From positions 113,611,404-113,675,403 of the forward strand of contig CM060968.1 in NCBI GenBank assembly GCA_030765045.1: DNA of 64,000 nucleotides. Reading direction: 5' to 3'. Below the pieces are notes generated by a model. The model did no database searches. It was not told where the DNA came from and worked only from the letters and a program-made list of their open reading frames with translations. The position numbers were made by a program, and so were the translations under genes. Each line of letters begins with the position of its first letter. Within the stretch, counting starts at the first letter, position 1. The DNA is from Tenodera sinensis (lineage: Eukaryota; Arthropoda; Insecta; Mantodea; Mantidae). Shown one piece after another: positions 37,916 to 50,136 of this stretch.

Positions 37916-37957
<42 letters not shown>

Positions 37958-38684
37958 CATTTTTAAAAAAGATGTGTGTGTCTGTGTGCGTCAGTGTGTC
38001 TGTCAGTAACCCAAAAACGAAAAGTTGGTTACAAACCAAAGTTGGTGTTTAATTTTAAAGTCATTCAAGGATGCGACACGAAGATTTTGAAGAAAATAGT
38101 CCCACCCTAAACTACCCTTTACATGGAAAAGTTTTCGAAAATTTTGATTTTCTTGAAAATGCCTCTAACGATTTTGAATGTTTGAGATATTTTTATGACA
38201 AATAAAATGTATATCTTGAATTCTCTGGCTATAGCTCCTGTAGTCGTATTTACTCTGGACGACTTTTGCATAACTGGTAAACCGTTAGAGATAGACCAAA
38301 TCATACTATACAAAAAATGTAGATCTTGCTAAAATACCCAATTTACGTCGGAATAAATTTTCTTGTAGGGTGAACCATTTCGGAGATATACCTTGTTATG
38401 TGTGTGAGTTTCGGAAAACTTCAAACGTTCGTGAAATGGAACATCGTTGTTCATCTTTTTATATGTTAAGTGTGCAAAGAGAACGGAATCTCAAAGCTTT
38501 ATAAGATTTGACTATCGCTCAAAGTCTTCTGTAATCTAATATTCCCTTTGCACCTACCAGGAAATAAGCAATAAGATAATTTGTAAAAATGTTTATCTTA
38601 ACTATCACGAAGAAGATATAGGAATAAGAGCTTGTAGGAATGGGTATTACAAGAGTAGAGAAAGTCATGTGAGTGCAACAGATT
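37825..38684 (+). repeat. Dispersed repeat, near full-length copy (ACTTTCTCTACT family)
   Basis: The copy runs from ACTTTCTCTACT (37825-37836) to AGTAGAGAAAGT (38654-38665), the exact inverted complement, and then CATGTGAGTGCAACAGATT, which also recurs in other copies. I use this orientation as forward. Landmarks in order are CGATGTCGAGATTTCACCGG, a 40-base A run (37917-37956), a short TG-rich tract, CTAAACTACCCTTTACATGG, GACTTTTGCATAACTGGTAA, GTGAACCATTTCGGAGATAT and GCAAAGAGAACGGAATCTC. No coding capacity is evident. It may be a non-autonomous DNA element; no target duplication was identified. Confidence 0.8.
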
Positions 38685-39810
38685 TTTTTACCACTACATC
38701 CTTTCTTTTATTTGCTTATCCTAACATTATACCGATGCTCCACGGTCTAATTTTTTGGTCCAAAGCATTGTGTACAACAAAAGTGTATCGTGGGACATTA
38801 AGAGTTGGATACAATTTGTTCCATACAATTGATATCCCATTGTTTGTATGCAACCTCTTTTTATATAACGCGATGGAGTTGCATCCAATTTTTTTCATCC
38901 AACAGCTTGAAAATAGTCAATCAGCGTCTTTAGCGTAACAAAGTGGCGGACTGCACAGGCAAGATGTAGTCAGCTGTTGAGAATGTACGGCTCGTGGGTA
39001 TTGTAATAAAACGTTTAACTTTTTCCGGAAGATTCATTAATGATTTTTCGTGATCATTAACATAATATGTTGGGACTTATTACATAGCTATATTTCATAC
39101 TTAATAAGGAATCCAGTTAACAGTATGTCTGAATTTTGTTACCAAATGAGTTCAAATCTCCTGTCCATCAATACTAACATTAAAACCATTTCAACTGTTC
39201 CTTATCTCTTTCGCGTTAGTCTCATATTTGTGTCTTGGTGTGTAGTTTTTTCTTCGACACGATGTAAAAAAAATAAATCCTCGTCAATTCGTAGAAAATT
39301 GCGATAGTTTTCCGGATCCTTTAACCTCAATTCATTTAGTAAGACGCAATATACCTCGGTCCGCGTCCTGTTCTCATGACCGTGACCACCAACGTATTTT
39401 ACTTCTAATACATCCTTTCTTCTTACTGAAACTTGTGGAAATATATCCCAAACCTATACTTGATATAGCAATCGCTAAATTAATATTTGCGTCCGCCATG
39501 TTTATTTATCACGCTTGCTATGTGAACTGTCATTTATATTGGGCCATAATGAATCATAGTGTGATAGTTTCTTTTGTGTGAAATTGCATTCGATATACAA
39601 AGTTTGGTGAAAGAAGTTGTACAGTAGGATACCGGCTTTATTCTAATTCGGTTGTTTCCCTAGCGCACCTTCGAGACTCTCTGCAACTGCTTGTCGTGAC
39701 AGACAATAAACAAGTGGTTTGGCTTGCTTGCTATACCTATCTATATATTTTGTGCTTTTATAGTGTTTTTATTTTATATTGAAATTTATCACTAGCTTTG
39801 GCCAGCATTA
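38685..39810. other. AT-rich intergenic sequence, no gene seen
   Basis: No recognisable coding region is present. The part next to 39811 is probably the 3' untranslated end of the LINE fragment on the minus strand, but I could not find a convincing poly-A tail or target duplication. Confidence 0.5.
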
Positions 39811-40566
39811 TTATTTTATCTTCAGTTTAGACTCGTGGGATACCTTGAGCGACCTTCGTTTTCTTTGTTGTTGTTGTTGTTTTCTAGTGCCTTGCATCTG
39901 GCAATGAAGCCTTAGCATTCGTGCTTTCCAATACTTTTGAACTGTAGTTTCTTCTGATCTTAATGCTTCACAGGTCTTCAAGTGGTCTTCGTTCATTTCT
40001 GCTGGATCGTTACACAGGACACATATTGGTGAGGCTGAGATACCTATTCTGTAGAGATGACTTGCTAAGCAGTCGTGATTTGTCAATAGTCGGAAGGCTG
40101 CAACCGCTGTTTTCCTTGGTCTCTGGGGGATTATATCTGGGTTGGAAAGTAGTGTAATCCATTTTTTATCTTTGGCATTTATTTCTATTTCTTGTAGGTA
40201 TGAATGAGAAAAATTTTTAATGATCAAGCGTTTTATTGAGGAATATGAGAAATTGAATTTAGTCTTTTGTTTTATTGTTGTGCCTTTCTTTGCAAGTGAG
40301 TCTGCAGCTTCGTTCCCCATGACTCCACAGTGTGCTGGAATCCATTGGAGATGAACAGTCTTATTAACTTTTTGGAGTTGTGTTAACATTTTGTAGCATT
40401 CTCTAATTTTTGTTGACTTCTTTGTAGTATTTGAACATATTCCCTGAATTGCAGCTTTAGAATCCGAAAGAATTACTGCCTTGTTAAATTTATTTAAGGG
40501 AAGATTTAATAATTGTCGGAGAGCAATGTATATAGCCTCTATTTCTCCATCATAATTTGTGTCTCT
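39811..40566 (-). pseudogene. LINE (non-LTR retrotransposon) RNase H and C-terminal fragment, 5' truncated
   Basis: The frame stays open on the minus strand from 40566 to a stop at 39811, with a TAA just upstream at 40567-40569. It reads as the end of a LINE second frame. The RNase H residues visible are E in YDGEIEAIYIALRQ, D in AVILSDSKAAIQ, H in LQWIPAHCGVMGNEAADS, and the D of that last stretch. It is followed by an HxxC zinc-like stretch, CVLCNDPAEMNEDHLKTC, near 39970-40025, as in jockey/I-type elements that end in an RNase H. The first aspartate strand and the whole endonuclease and reverse transcriptase are missing, as usual for 5'-truncated insertions. The tail is K/R/Q-rich. It cannot act alone; the RNase H would have removed RNA from RNA-DNA hybrids during retrotransposition. 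The clade is not certain. Confidence 0.88.
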
Positions 40567-41313
40567 TTACCTGCTAAAGATAGTTGTCAGTGCAAGGCCG
40601 CGAGCAGGCTACGCTCAGTGAGCACCAATGTCCCAGTCTTGTATTACTCTAATTAATGGGAAGTCGATTATTTATCGAAACGTAAAACCATGGAAGTATC
40701 AACTTCTTAGCATTAGGTTACGAAATGAATATGCTATTCCTTGAAGCTTTTCCTGTAGTCGAAGTAAGAGGTAGTATACATTCTATGCATACGGCTCGGT
40801 GTTTTCATAGTACATACACGTTGTATTTGACAAAGATAGACGTTCCCAAGGATTCTGGGCACATATTATGATAGACATCCCAATAGACTATTCCTTTGCG
40901 AAGTTGGGGAAATCAAATGGTGCGGCCACTAGAGAGGCGGCAGTAATGTGATTGCGGAAGGCTGATTTAGTTTCAGGGGAAGTAGCCCACACATTTAATT
41001 ACATAGGGTGTGACGTGACTCGTGTGTACTGCTAACCCCCTCACTACCTATCTGTTTACTCTAACGAGAAGGCCACTGTGCAAATAATAAGGTGCCTGCT
41101 CTAATACTGTCGCCTTTCAAACATGGACAACTTAATTGCTTTCTAGAGTTCCTGCCTGGAGTTGAGATTCTCCCTGGGAAGTTCAAAGCCAGTTAAAAAA
41201 TAACTACGTTTTATAGGAGAAAGAAAATGATATAGTGTATTTTTTCGGTATTCTACATTCTTGATATGGAAGATATGATACTGGAATTATTGAGTGGTAA
41301 GGAGAACTTCATA
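40567..41313. other. Intergenic sequence, no gene seen
   Basis: No open frame or known repeat is recognised. The LINE 5' breakpoint is near 40570. Confidence 0.5.
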
Positions 41314-41760
41314 GAAAATCTCATGTGTTGCACTCGCACGACTCTTCTTATAAACTCTGTCTTAAAGTTAGTTCAGATAAAAATTTACAGGCATTATCTT
41401 ATTACTAATTTTCTTGTAATACGGTAAACTTTGAGCCACGGTCAGATCTTTTAAAGCTGGTCTTTATATGAAGACTCAAATTTCGTTCTTTGCCTGGCTA
41501 AGAGATAAAAAGGTGAATAAAGACTTTCAATTTGATAAGGAATATCTGCGAAGTGGTTCACTCCAGAAAAAACACATTTGCACATAAATTATGTATTTCC
41601 ATGGGATATACGTGGTTTTTGTGTAGTAAGATTTGGCCCATCTCTTATAGATTACCCCTTATAGCTATAAAAGTCAAAATGTAAATTTCATTTGTCATAA
41701 ATATATTATAAATATACACCATTTTAGTCAAACTCGTGAGAGCCCTTTTCCATTTATAGG
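41314..41760 (-). repeat. Diverged, partial copy of the ACTTTCTCTACT repeat
   Basis: This copy is in reverse orientation. It starts with AAAATCTCATGTGTTGCACTC, the end sequence of the family, and continues through GATCTTTTAAAGC, AAGGAATATCTGCGAAGTGG, GTCAAAATGTAAATTTCATT and GAGAGCCCTTTTCC. It stops before the microsatellite position. Many substitutions indicate an old copy. Confidence 0.7.
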
Positions 41761-42333
41761 TAATAAAAAATTTGACCATTTTATTTTTTATTTATGAAAC
41801 CATGCACTATTGAGGAAAATAGTAGAGGAACCAATGTTTAAGCTTAATGTCAAGAAATCGCCTTTAAAACCTGCGAATTCATACCTTAACAGGTTGTATA
41901 GTTATGCCGAACGTACAATATAATTAGAGCTATGACAAATATCCTTTTGCTTGCAATGTCTGCACGCTGCGAGTAGTGAGGAGAGGGGAAGGGTAACCTG
42001 AAACTGTAAACATCAGACATTACTGATATATACTTACGTATTGTCAACAATGTAAGCATTTATATGTTGTATTAGCTTTTCATTAGTCTGTTTGCTTGTC
42101 AAATAGTTTAGCATGCCTTATAATAAAGTAAGCTTAGGATAGTGTTTTTGGAGTAGTTTCTTCTGGACTTGTAGGCTGTGGTCGACGGGTAAGAATTACT
42201 CCTAACGTTTCGCTCAAATCTGTGTTGAACATCAGAGAACCCAAGGATGAGTGGAAGATACTTTATTCTAAATGGACAGCCTAAGCACATTAGAATGGTG
42301 TAGTTTTAAAGCTGGTATACGGTATGTATCATA
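41761..42333. other. Intergenic sequence, no gene seen
   Basis: AT-rich DNA with no supported feature. The first tens of bases may be a further diverged continuation of the repeat ending at 41760. Confidence 0.45.
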
Positions 42334-43286
<953 letters not shown>

Positions 43287-44610
43287 TTGTACACAGACGT
43301 TCAAAGAACTGCGATTTTAGTGGTGAACTTTATTGTTCTTCTGCCTTCTTACTACCTGACTGATTTATATTTCTTTGTATTACACTCCTGTTATAACTAT
43401 TCTTTTCAATTTGGTATTTCTGAATGACACATCCCACATAGTATGTTTTCTCCATTCACGGTGAAATTGTATGTGCGAAGTTCTCACACTAAAGTTTTCA
43501 GTGTGGTAGCACGTGATAATTCTGACACCTTGAACTTTAAATAGTGCAGAACAGAACGTATACACAGAGCGCATAGCGACCCAATCTACACTGCAGTCAA
43601 ACTAGTGATTCAACTGTGTATAATGACGTCACCTTTACTAGATAGCCTGGCGTTTACATTTATTAGTCGCTCAATGAACATTTGACCTAGCTCTGAATAT
43701 AACCTTCCTCAAAGATGTTGCCAAAGTGAAAAGCTCTGAGAATGGTATGGATTATGAGCGTATGGCTGACCTCTTGATGACATGTATACAGAATTCAGTG
43801 GAAGCCTTTGAAATACATTTCTCTGAGAGGGAACCTCTTCCACATCTACAGTCTTCATCTTAGGAATATGTTTGCGAGAATATTGGAGTCTATAACCCTT
43901 GCAACCGTAGGCGGTTGCATGAAGCTTCAAATATTCATGTATTCAGAGGTTTTACTATTGACGGATACATGCATTTGATACAGAATTTTCTCTCGTCGTT
44001 TTTGTGGTCTAGCATCTGAAGAGACTTGGCCATTCACAGGATGCATAAAAACGATGTCCATTTTTTTCTATTTTTTCCTCCTAAACCCCTCCAAAATTTT
44101 AAACTTTGGATAATTACAGAACTAAATGAATTTGCATTCAATATGGACATGCTTCTTATGCTTGGATTATTGAAATGCACTAAATTTTTATAAGCTTTGC
44201 AATTCTTTTGAATTCTTCTACATACTTTGAGCTTTTCTATCTATATTATTTTATTGAAATAAACGTCCACGTTTCGCTGTTGGTACAAGAGTCATACAGC
44301 AGTCTACAGCTATAGTCACAATTTTAAAAAGCGGATCGCTAAATACAGTTTGAAATTCTTTTCGCGTGATCACAAAACTAAGGCAACAAGACATTTCATG
44401 GAGTATTTACAAGTATTTTAACACTACCCACAATAAATTATAACAATACCTTAATGAAGACTGGTGTAGCATAGGATTCGGTAAGTTGATCTTGAAGATT
44501 CTGTGTAGCTCTGCTCCTTGAGGGGACCCCGAAGAGGAAGGATGAGGCGACAGGACAGAGGGTGGCCATTCCAAGGATTCACGATAGACCAGGGGAAGAC
44601 AGGTAACGCT
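43287..44610. other. Intergenic sequence, no recognised gene
   Basis: A 73-codon frame on the minus strand at 43709-43930 begins MKLHATAYGCKGYRL and does not resemble any family I know. Nothing else can be supported. The frame could be chance or a fragment of an unknown element. Confidence 0.45.
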
Positions 44611-44678
44611 GCTGTGACGTCAGCCCACTGAGCACACATGCTCCCAGAGCAAGCCACTTGAACGTGTGACGTCACAGC
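44611..44678. repeat. Inverted repeat with CRE-like TGACGTCA cores
   Basis: GCTGTGACGTCA (44611-44622) and its exact inverse TGACGTCACAGC (44667-44678) are separated by 44 bp. Each contains the palindrome TGACGTCA. A third copy, TGACGTCACACG at 45389-45400, is the exact inverse of CGTGTGACGTCA (44663-44674). The repeats bracket the hAT fragment and may be its subterminal repeats. Confidence 0.65.
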
Positions 44679-44881
44679 GGGCAAGGGGAAGTGGCATACG
44701 GGACATCATAATCTTAATGCTGACTGTTTCAATTACGGAATAGTCACAGATTATAAATAATTACATTTCGGCCTTATGCTATATATATATAATTCTAGTT
44801 TATGTGAAGTCATGTTATACCGCAAATAGAACAGAAATTATAACTATTTTGCCTGAGCTAGAGGAGAGCTATACAGAACAA

Positions 44882-45409
44882 TTAGGTGGACATTATCCGA
44901 CATTTGTCGTTTCGCTTTTCTTTAACTAGTTTGTCATTGTTAGGGCGTAATATACGGCACATTTGTAACCGAAGACTGCATGTTAGATTGTGATCTGACA
45001 ATATGCTTCGGGATTTTGACTTAGAAATGTTCATAACCGAAAAGAATTGTTCGCACACATGCATAGAACCAAACATACATAATACCCGTGCAACAAGTGC
45101 ATATAGCCTCAGAAATCTGGTTTGAGCAACATTCTTATAAAAATCAGTCAAGTCTTCCTCGTGTTTATATTTCTCCTTCAGCAAATCGTCGCACTGTAAA
45201 TTTATCAATTCAATTTGCTACCTGCTATAAACATTGTTAACATCCAGTGAATACGAGGACGCAAAGATCTGAAACGTAGTTGAGTATGTTTCTACATCTT
45301 GAAGCCTGGTCTCAAACTGGTGTGAAACACGGGGAACTGAATGCATGCGCCGCTGATCTAGGTTGCATAGCAATACACTGCTCTCGCCTGACGTCACACG
45401 AACGTACAA
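44882..45409 (-). pseudogene. hAT-family transposase C-terminal fragment with one in-frame stop
   Basis: Minus-strand translation gives FETRLQDVETYSTTFQIF, then NVYSR, a TAG stop (45218-45220), QIELINLQCDDLLKEKYK and VCEQFFSVMNISKSKSRS (near 45029-45064), ending at 44882. This is the pattern of the hAT C-terminal dimerisation domain as found in ZBED5/GTF2IRD2-like transposases and their host-captured relatives: the (E/Q)LIDLQCD block, the C-E-Q-x-F-S-V-M-N block and the downstream K-S-R-x-x-L-x-D. The frame is preserved on both sides of the single stop. Homology begins only near 45317; the N-terminal BED finger and the catalytic core are absent. It is therefore a decayed fragment. A spliced host-captured gene whose other exons lie elsewhere is possible but is not favoured given the stop. 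Confidence 0.85.
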
Positions 45410-45502
45410 GCTGGCTCTTCGTTTAAATACGTCACACGGCCCGAAGTTTTCTTCCCCTGCGATAGACCAAGAGCAGGGTCCTTAGTTTCAGATCACATGA
45501 AT

Positions 45503-46128
45503 AAAAATTCTGATTTGTGTACTCATATGACTTATTCTATTCTTGTACTAACCATTCTTACAAATTCTTATTCCTGTATCTTTTTCGCGTTAGTTAAGAT
45601 AAACATTTGTACAAATTACCTTATTGCTTATTTCCTTGTAGGTACAAGGGAAATATTAGAATACAGTAGGCTTTGTGTGACAGTCAAATCTTTTAAAGCT
45701 TTGAGATTGCGTTCTCTTTGCACACTTAACATATAAAAAAATGAACAACGATGTTCCATTTCGCGTTAAGTTTTGTTTTCCGAAACTCACACACATAACG
45801 AGGAATATCTCCGAAATGGTTCACCCTACAAGAAAATTTATTCAGACATAAATTGTGTATTTTGTATAGATGATTTGTTCTATCTCTAACGGTTTACTAG
45901 TTGTGCAAAAGTTGTCCAGAGTAAATACGACTACAGGGGCTATGGCCAGAAAATTCAAAATATGCATTTTATTTGTCATAAAAATATCTCAATCATATGG
46001 CATTTTAATCATTATCGTTAGAGCAATTTTCAAGAAAATCAAAATTTTCGTAAAATGTTCAATGTGAAGGGTAGTTTAGGGTGGGACTGTTTTGTTCAAA
46101 ATCTTCGTGTCGCATCCTTCGAAGACAT
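45503..46128 (-). repeat. Dispersed repeat, truncated reverse copy
   Basis: It begins AAAAATTCTGATTTGTGTAC and runs through ATTTCCTTGTAGGTACAAGG, ATCTCCGAAATGGTTCACCC and GGTAGTTTAGGGTGGGACTG, and stops at about 46128, just before the microsatellite position. The LINE RT fragment follows soon after. A frame at 45497-45736 is a translation of the repeat. Confidence 0.82.
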
Positions 46129-46200
46129 CTCACTCCTTGGTTAGTTTTGCATACTCTTTTAGAACCCGACATATTGAGCCTAAAACAGGTGCCTTTATAT

Positions 46201-46526
46201 TAACTTTTTTATACATTTTATAAAATACGTGGGGTATCCACACTTCTAGATTATCTCCCACAATCTTCGCATGTCATTTTTGTCGAAAGATTTTTCAAAA
46301 TCTATAAATGTTAAATAAATAGATAAATTATATTCTCTCCTTTTTTCTATCAACTGCCTCATTGTACATATATTATCAGAGCAAGACCTTTCCTCATTAA
46401 AGCAATTCTGTTCTTCTAGCAAAAGTGATTTGCTTATTGACTTTAATCATTGTTCAAAATATCTGCAAAAATATTTTATAATTCAATATACTAATGCCTC
46501 TATAATTATTTCGGTGGTATGCTTAT
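46201..46526 (-). pseudogene. LINE reverse-transcriptase fragment (RTE-like)
   Basis: Minus-strand translation in the order expected for a LINE RT: HRNNYRGISILN near 46485-46525 (the conserved NYRGISLL block); after a frame change, RSCSDNICTMRQLIEKRR near 46340-46395; FIDFEKSFD at 46282-46308, the motif A region with both aspartates kept; then RRLWEII, a TAG stop at 46246-46248, and KCGYPTYFIKCI. The F(A/V)DD box and everything downstream are gone. With at least one stop and a frameshift it is dead. The upstream end coincides with the left TA of the mariner-type element at 46527, but no RT sequence continues on that element's far side. Confidence 0.82.
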
Positions 46527-46528
46527 TA

Positions 46529-47796
46529 CACAGATGATTTATGAAGAACTGGCATTTATTTCTTTAATTATGTCAAAACGAGTTAAGCTAGCGAGAACTT
46601 ATATCTGAAATGCAGAGGAATGTTTGGAGGTTATTTACCGCTATAGCAAATGTTTAAAATGTGCTCCACCTGTATAAGGCGCGTCGTTCCACGTCACTGG
46701 CCACTTGGAGGGCTCTTTGTCAATAGCTTGAATCACTTGTGTAATGTGCTTCAGATCTCCGACGTCTGGGGATGTGTGGTATACACCCTGTCTTTTAACT
46801 AACTCCATGGAAAGAAGTCCGACAATGTCAAATCCGGAGATCTCGGTGGCCACAGGTTCCTGGAAATTATCCGCTCGTCAAAGAAACTTGAAATTAGTGC
46901 CATGAATTCATTTTATGTATGGCATGTAGCGCCGTCCTGCTGAAAATATCCTTAACTCAGCTCTACATCATCTAGTTGCTCAAACTCCATGAAAATCCCT
47001 GCGTTGTTCACATTGTTTAAAAATATTGGTCCCACTATTCTTTGTGTAGATATTGCACACCAAACTGCTATTTTAACCGAGTGCATAGGTGCTTCATGAA
47101 TAACATGTGGATTTTAAACTGGCTCAAAAGTGAGAGTTATTTAAGTTCACATAGCCACATAAGTGAAACCATGCTGCATCTGTGAAGCATGTGGCGTATA
47201 ATATGGCAGGGTTTTACACCATGAACGCCAACGACAATTCAGTCGTCTATCCTTATCTGGTTCCTGTAACTGATGGACAACCGTAATCCTATACGACTTT
47301 AGGCTTGCGCTTTTCGTAGCTCTCTGACATGTTCAGTAGTGTAGCCTGTCTCCTGCGACAAAGTCTTAATAATTTTTTGGGTAACTGCTCCAGTCGTGGT
47401 CTTACGTCAACAGCAACCGTGGGAAGCCTAAATTGGACAATTTCACTCACCGGAGATACAGTAATTGTTTCCAACTTGTTTACCAGTGCAAGTATGGTTA
47501 CTTTGGGGAGGATTCCAAGCTCCAAATTCTCTCTGGTATGGACTTTGAGTAGCTGTAATTCGCAAGATCGTAAGGAGTCGTCGTTCATTTAATGTGTGCT
47601 CCATTTTCACGTTAACTAAAACAAATTCTCAAAAACAGTTGCCGATAACAATTGTGAATAAAACCTGAGCATCTGTGGATTAGACAATGAAACTCCAGGA
47701 CACTCTGCTTAATTTTGTGCTAAAATTGGGATATTGAGTGAATTTCGAACTGAATAATGAAAGAAAGAAATGTCAGTTCTTCATAAATCACTGTGT
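46529..47796 (-). mobile_element. Complete but inactive mariner-type DNA transposon, 1268 bp
   Basis: Terminal inverted repeats are visible. The left end reads CACAGATGATTTATGAAG (46529 onward); the right end in reverse complement reads CACAGTGATTTATGAAG (from 47796). Beyond a one-base indel they match at 29 of 31 positions up to about 46565 and 47761. TA dinucleotides flank both ends (46527-46528 and 47797-47798), the target-site duplication of the Tc1/mariner superfamily. The length fits a typical mariner. The interior carries a degenerate transposase on the minus strand. Element boundaries are therefore supported by ends, duplication and coding content together. Confidence 0.92.
46641..47570 (-). 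pseudogene. Mariner-superfamily transposase pseudogene
   Basis: The minus strand holds transposase pieces in several frames. Near 47280-47420: AVTQKIIKTLSQETGYTT (helix-turn-helix region), then LKSYRITVVHQLQEPDKD. Near 47155-47190: CFTDAAWFHLCGYVN, with the first catalytic D at 47178-47180. Next comes a VWCAIS-like segment near 47050. FQQDGATCHT follows with the second D at 46934-46936, then WPPRSPDLTLSDFFPW with the third D at 46817-46819, and the end GGAHFKHLL with a stop at 46641. The last two aspartates are in one frame, 38 residues apart, longer than the 34 of classic mariners. An in-frame TAA lies between them and frameshifts separate the other pieces, so no active enzyme can be made. 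The enzyme would have cut and pasted the element via its terminal repeats. Confidence 0.9.
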
Positions 47797-47802
47797 ATAC
47801 AG

Positions 47803-48138
47803 GCCCGGTTGCATAAATACCGCTGACTGCAGATCATATATAATTTAAGGTTAGAACATGAACTGAGATCCGATTAGAATTTTAATATATAAAACAAATC
47901 AAAGGCTATTGTGTCTCAGTTCAACTCCGATCTTAGTTCATAATATACAGTCTGGCAACTCGTGAAACAGCTGAATCACAGCTTCCGGGTAGCAGCAGTC
48001 ACTTGCTTTTCAGCTTCGGATTCATTCGTCAGGCCGCAGTACGGCAGAAAAATGGCGCAAAGTATATGTCCAATTTCACACACTAAGAAAAAAGAAATAA
48101 AAATTGGTGGATAATCTTATTTAAAGTATAAACAGTGG

Positions 48139-48186
<48 letters not shown>

Positions 48187-48702
48187 TCGACGCAGTTGTA
48201 ATTTCTCAGAAAGAGCTTTCATGAAAGACATCGCTGGCAATTTTGATTTGAAGTTAATTATTTATTTACTTTGTAAATAGTTTTTATTCGTATATTTTGC
48301 CAATTATTAATGGATCAACACACATTTATGTCTAACACATTTTCTTTAAATTCAAAGAGCATAAGCGCAATCTGATTTATTTTTTCAGCTTTCTAGAAGT
48401 GAAGTTATTATGTTTGAGGCTTACATCTTACCATTAGTGGAAAATGTTGTAGTTTAGGAGTAATCAGTTTTGGCTGCAAAAATATTTTTGCGACGTAATA
48501 CCATTACCATGCCTGTACCATTTATTTATTTCTATAGTTCTGCGATCTAAGTTAATTGGAGAACACTTGCTTGATAGGTTTGCTCTTAGATCAACATGCC
48601 GTGAACTGAACTCAAGTTTATACAACCAAAATGTTAAGTTCAGCTTAACTAAAGATAATTTTCAGGTGATTGAACTCGGATTAAATGTTACGCAACCGGG
48701 CC
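47803..48702. repeat. Inverted-repeat element ending GGCCCGGTTGC
   Basis: GGCCCGGTTGCATAA (47803-47817) and the inverse TTACGCAACCGGGCC (48688-48702) match at 14 of 15 positions and enclose 870 bp without coding content. The left arm also folds on itself (TGAACTGAGATC near 47859 against GATCTTAGTTCA near 47930). It could be one non-autonomous DNA element or two palindromic MITE copies in opposite orientation. No target duplication is obvious, and the left end abuts the mariner-type element. Confidence 0.65.
48144..48184. repeat. Poly-A tract, 41 bases
   Basis: An uninterrupted A run inside the GGCCCGGTTGC inverted-repeat interval. It could be the tail of a small retroposed sequence, but no matching target duplication was found on either side. 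Confidence 0.95.
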
Positions 48703-50136
48703 TAAGAGCACCAAATTCGTTTAATACATTTACAATAGAATGTGTGATTCGTCTTTGAAAGCAGAAATAAGTTGCATTTGTAAATATAAGCTTAGCTATC
48801 GGATAGCAACATGAACTATGTGAAAGGTTAAACTTTTTGTACACACTGTATAAAGTGGGCAGGATGGAGTAACGGGGTTACGACTTAGACAATATGGAAA
48901 GGGGTCACATATGGCGATGCAGGCTTTAAAGCCACTACGTTTTCCCGAGGGGAACATCTCTGAGCATCAAAGAGCCACAAATTTTGAAAACTTTCAAATG
49001 ACGTTGAAATTTTACGATGCACTTTATTATGCCGCCTCTTCTTCTTCTCTACCTCAGGAGCTATAATATTTTTCACTTCTGTTGTGCGGGATATTGCACG
49101 AACTTTTCATTTTATTATTTTCATAAAAGGAGGCTATTGACGAGTTACTTTACTTGATTTTGGACTCTATGCTTCAGGATTTTATGGCTGTAATTGATTA
49201 TATTCACCCTGTCATGATTACACTTTTGCATGATTTGTTAGACTGTCCACAGATGATAAGTTTGAGATAACCAATGTAGATGTTAAAAGCAAAGAAGAAC
49301 TTCTGTTTAATTGATTCTCTCTGTCACCAAGGTAAATATCGGATTTATATATTTAATACCCTTGGTATAATCAGCACAAAGCTCTACCATAACATTATGA
49401 CAATCATAAAAATGACTATAGACGATAATAGCGAATGCTCTGCCATCTATCCACAGATAATGAAAGCAGCTAGATTGGGCACCACCTTAATGCCATTTGG
49501 TTGGCACATGTAGCAGCAGAGATACACTTGCCAAGCATTATGGTTTCTGTGGACACGCCTAGTGATGGGCCACCCAAATGTTTTAGACTATCGATTGCTA
49601 ATCCATGGTGTAACAACCGAAAGTTTTCATTCGATTTCGTCAGTCGAATAATCACCTTAAAATGTAGTTGAAGCAATTAAAACGGTTTTCCTTCGATAGT
49701 AATACAGTCGATTGTACGGTTGTATTCAGTTCTACGTTGCCTTAAAAGCACGGAGTTTTCATGTAGCCCGGAAACATAATTTTAGCCGTGAAAGTGTAAC
49801 TGATAAGTAATCAACGACAATAAATACTCTAATTAATTATTTATGATCAGCTTATCCAAAATGTTTATCATTGTACTGCACGAGGTTATGTTCTTTGAAG
49901 TGTAGCTATACTTTTTGAAATTCCACTAGCATGCTCAAAATATGACATTTTACTTTGTTTTTAGTTGGATTCATGAATAAATAAATGTATATTAAATCGA
50001 TAGATGCCATTCAGTTTTTGTTACTTTACTTTGTCGCAGCGTTTTTATTTTGTTGCTCTTAAATAAAAAATGTAGTAAATTATTTACAAGAATGAATACA
50101 AATTTATTTGCAGCAATTCAATGCAGTGCCAATAAG
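48703..50136. other. Intergenic sequence, no gene seen
   Basis: Short frames here (60-77 codons) have no recognisable motif and no repeat family was identified. Confidence 0.5.
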
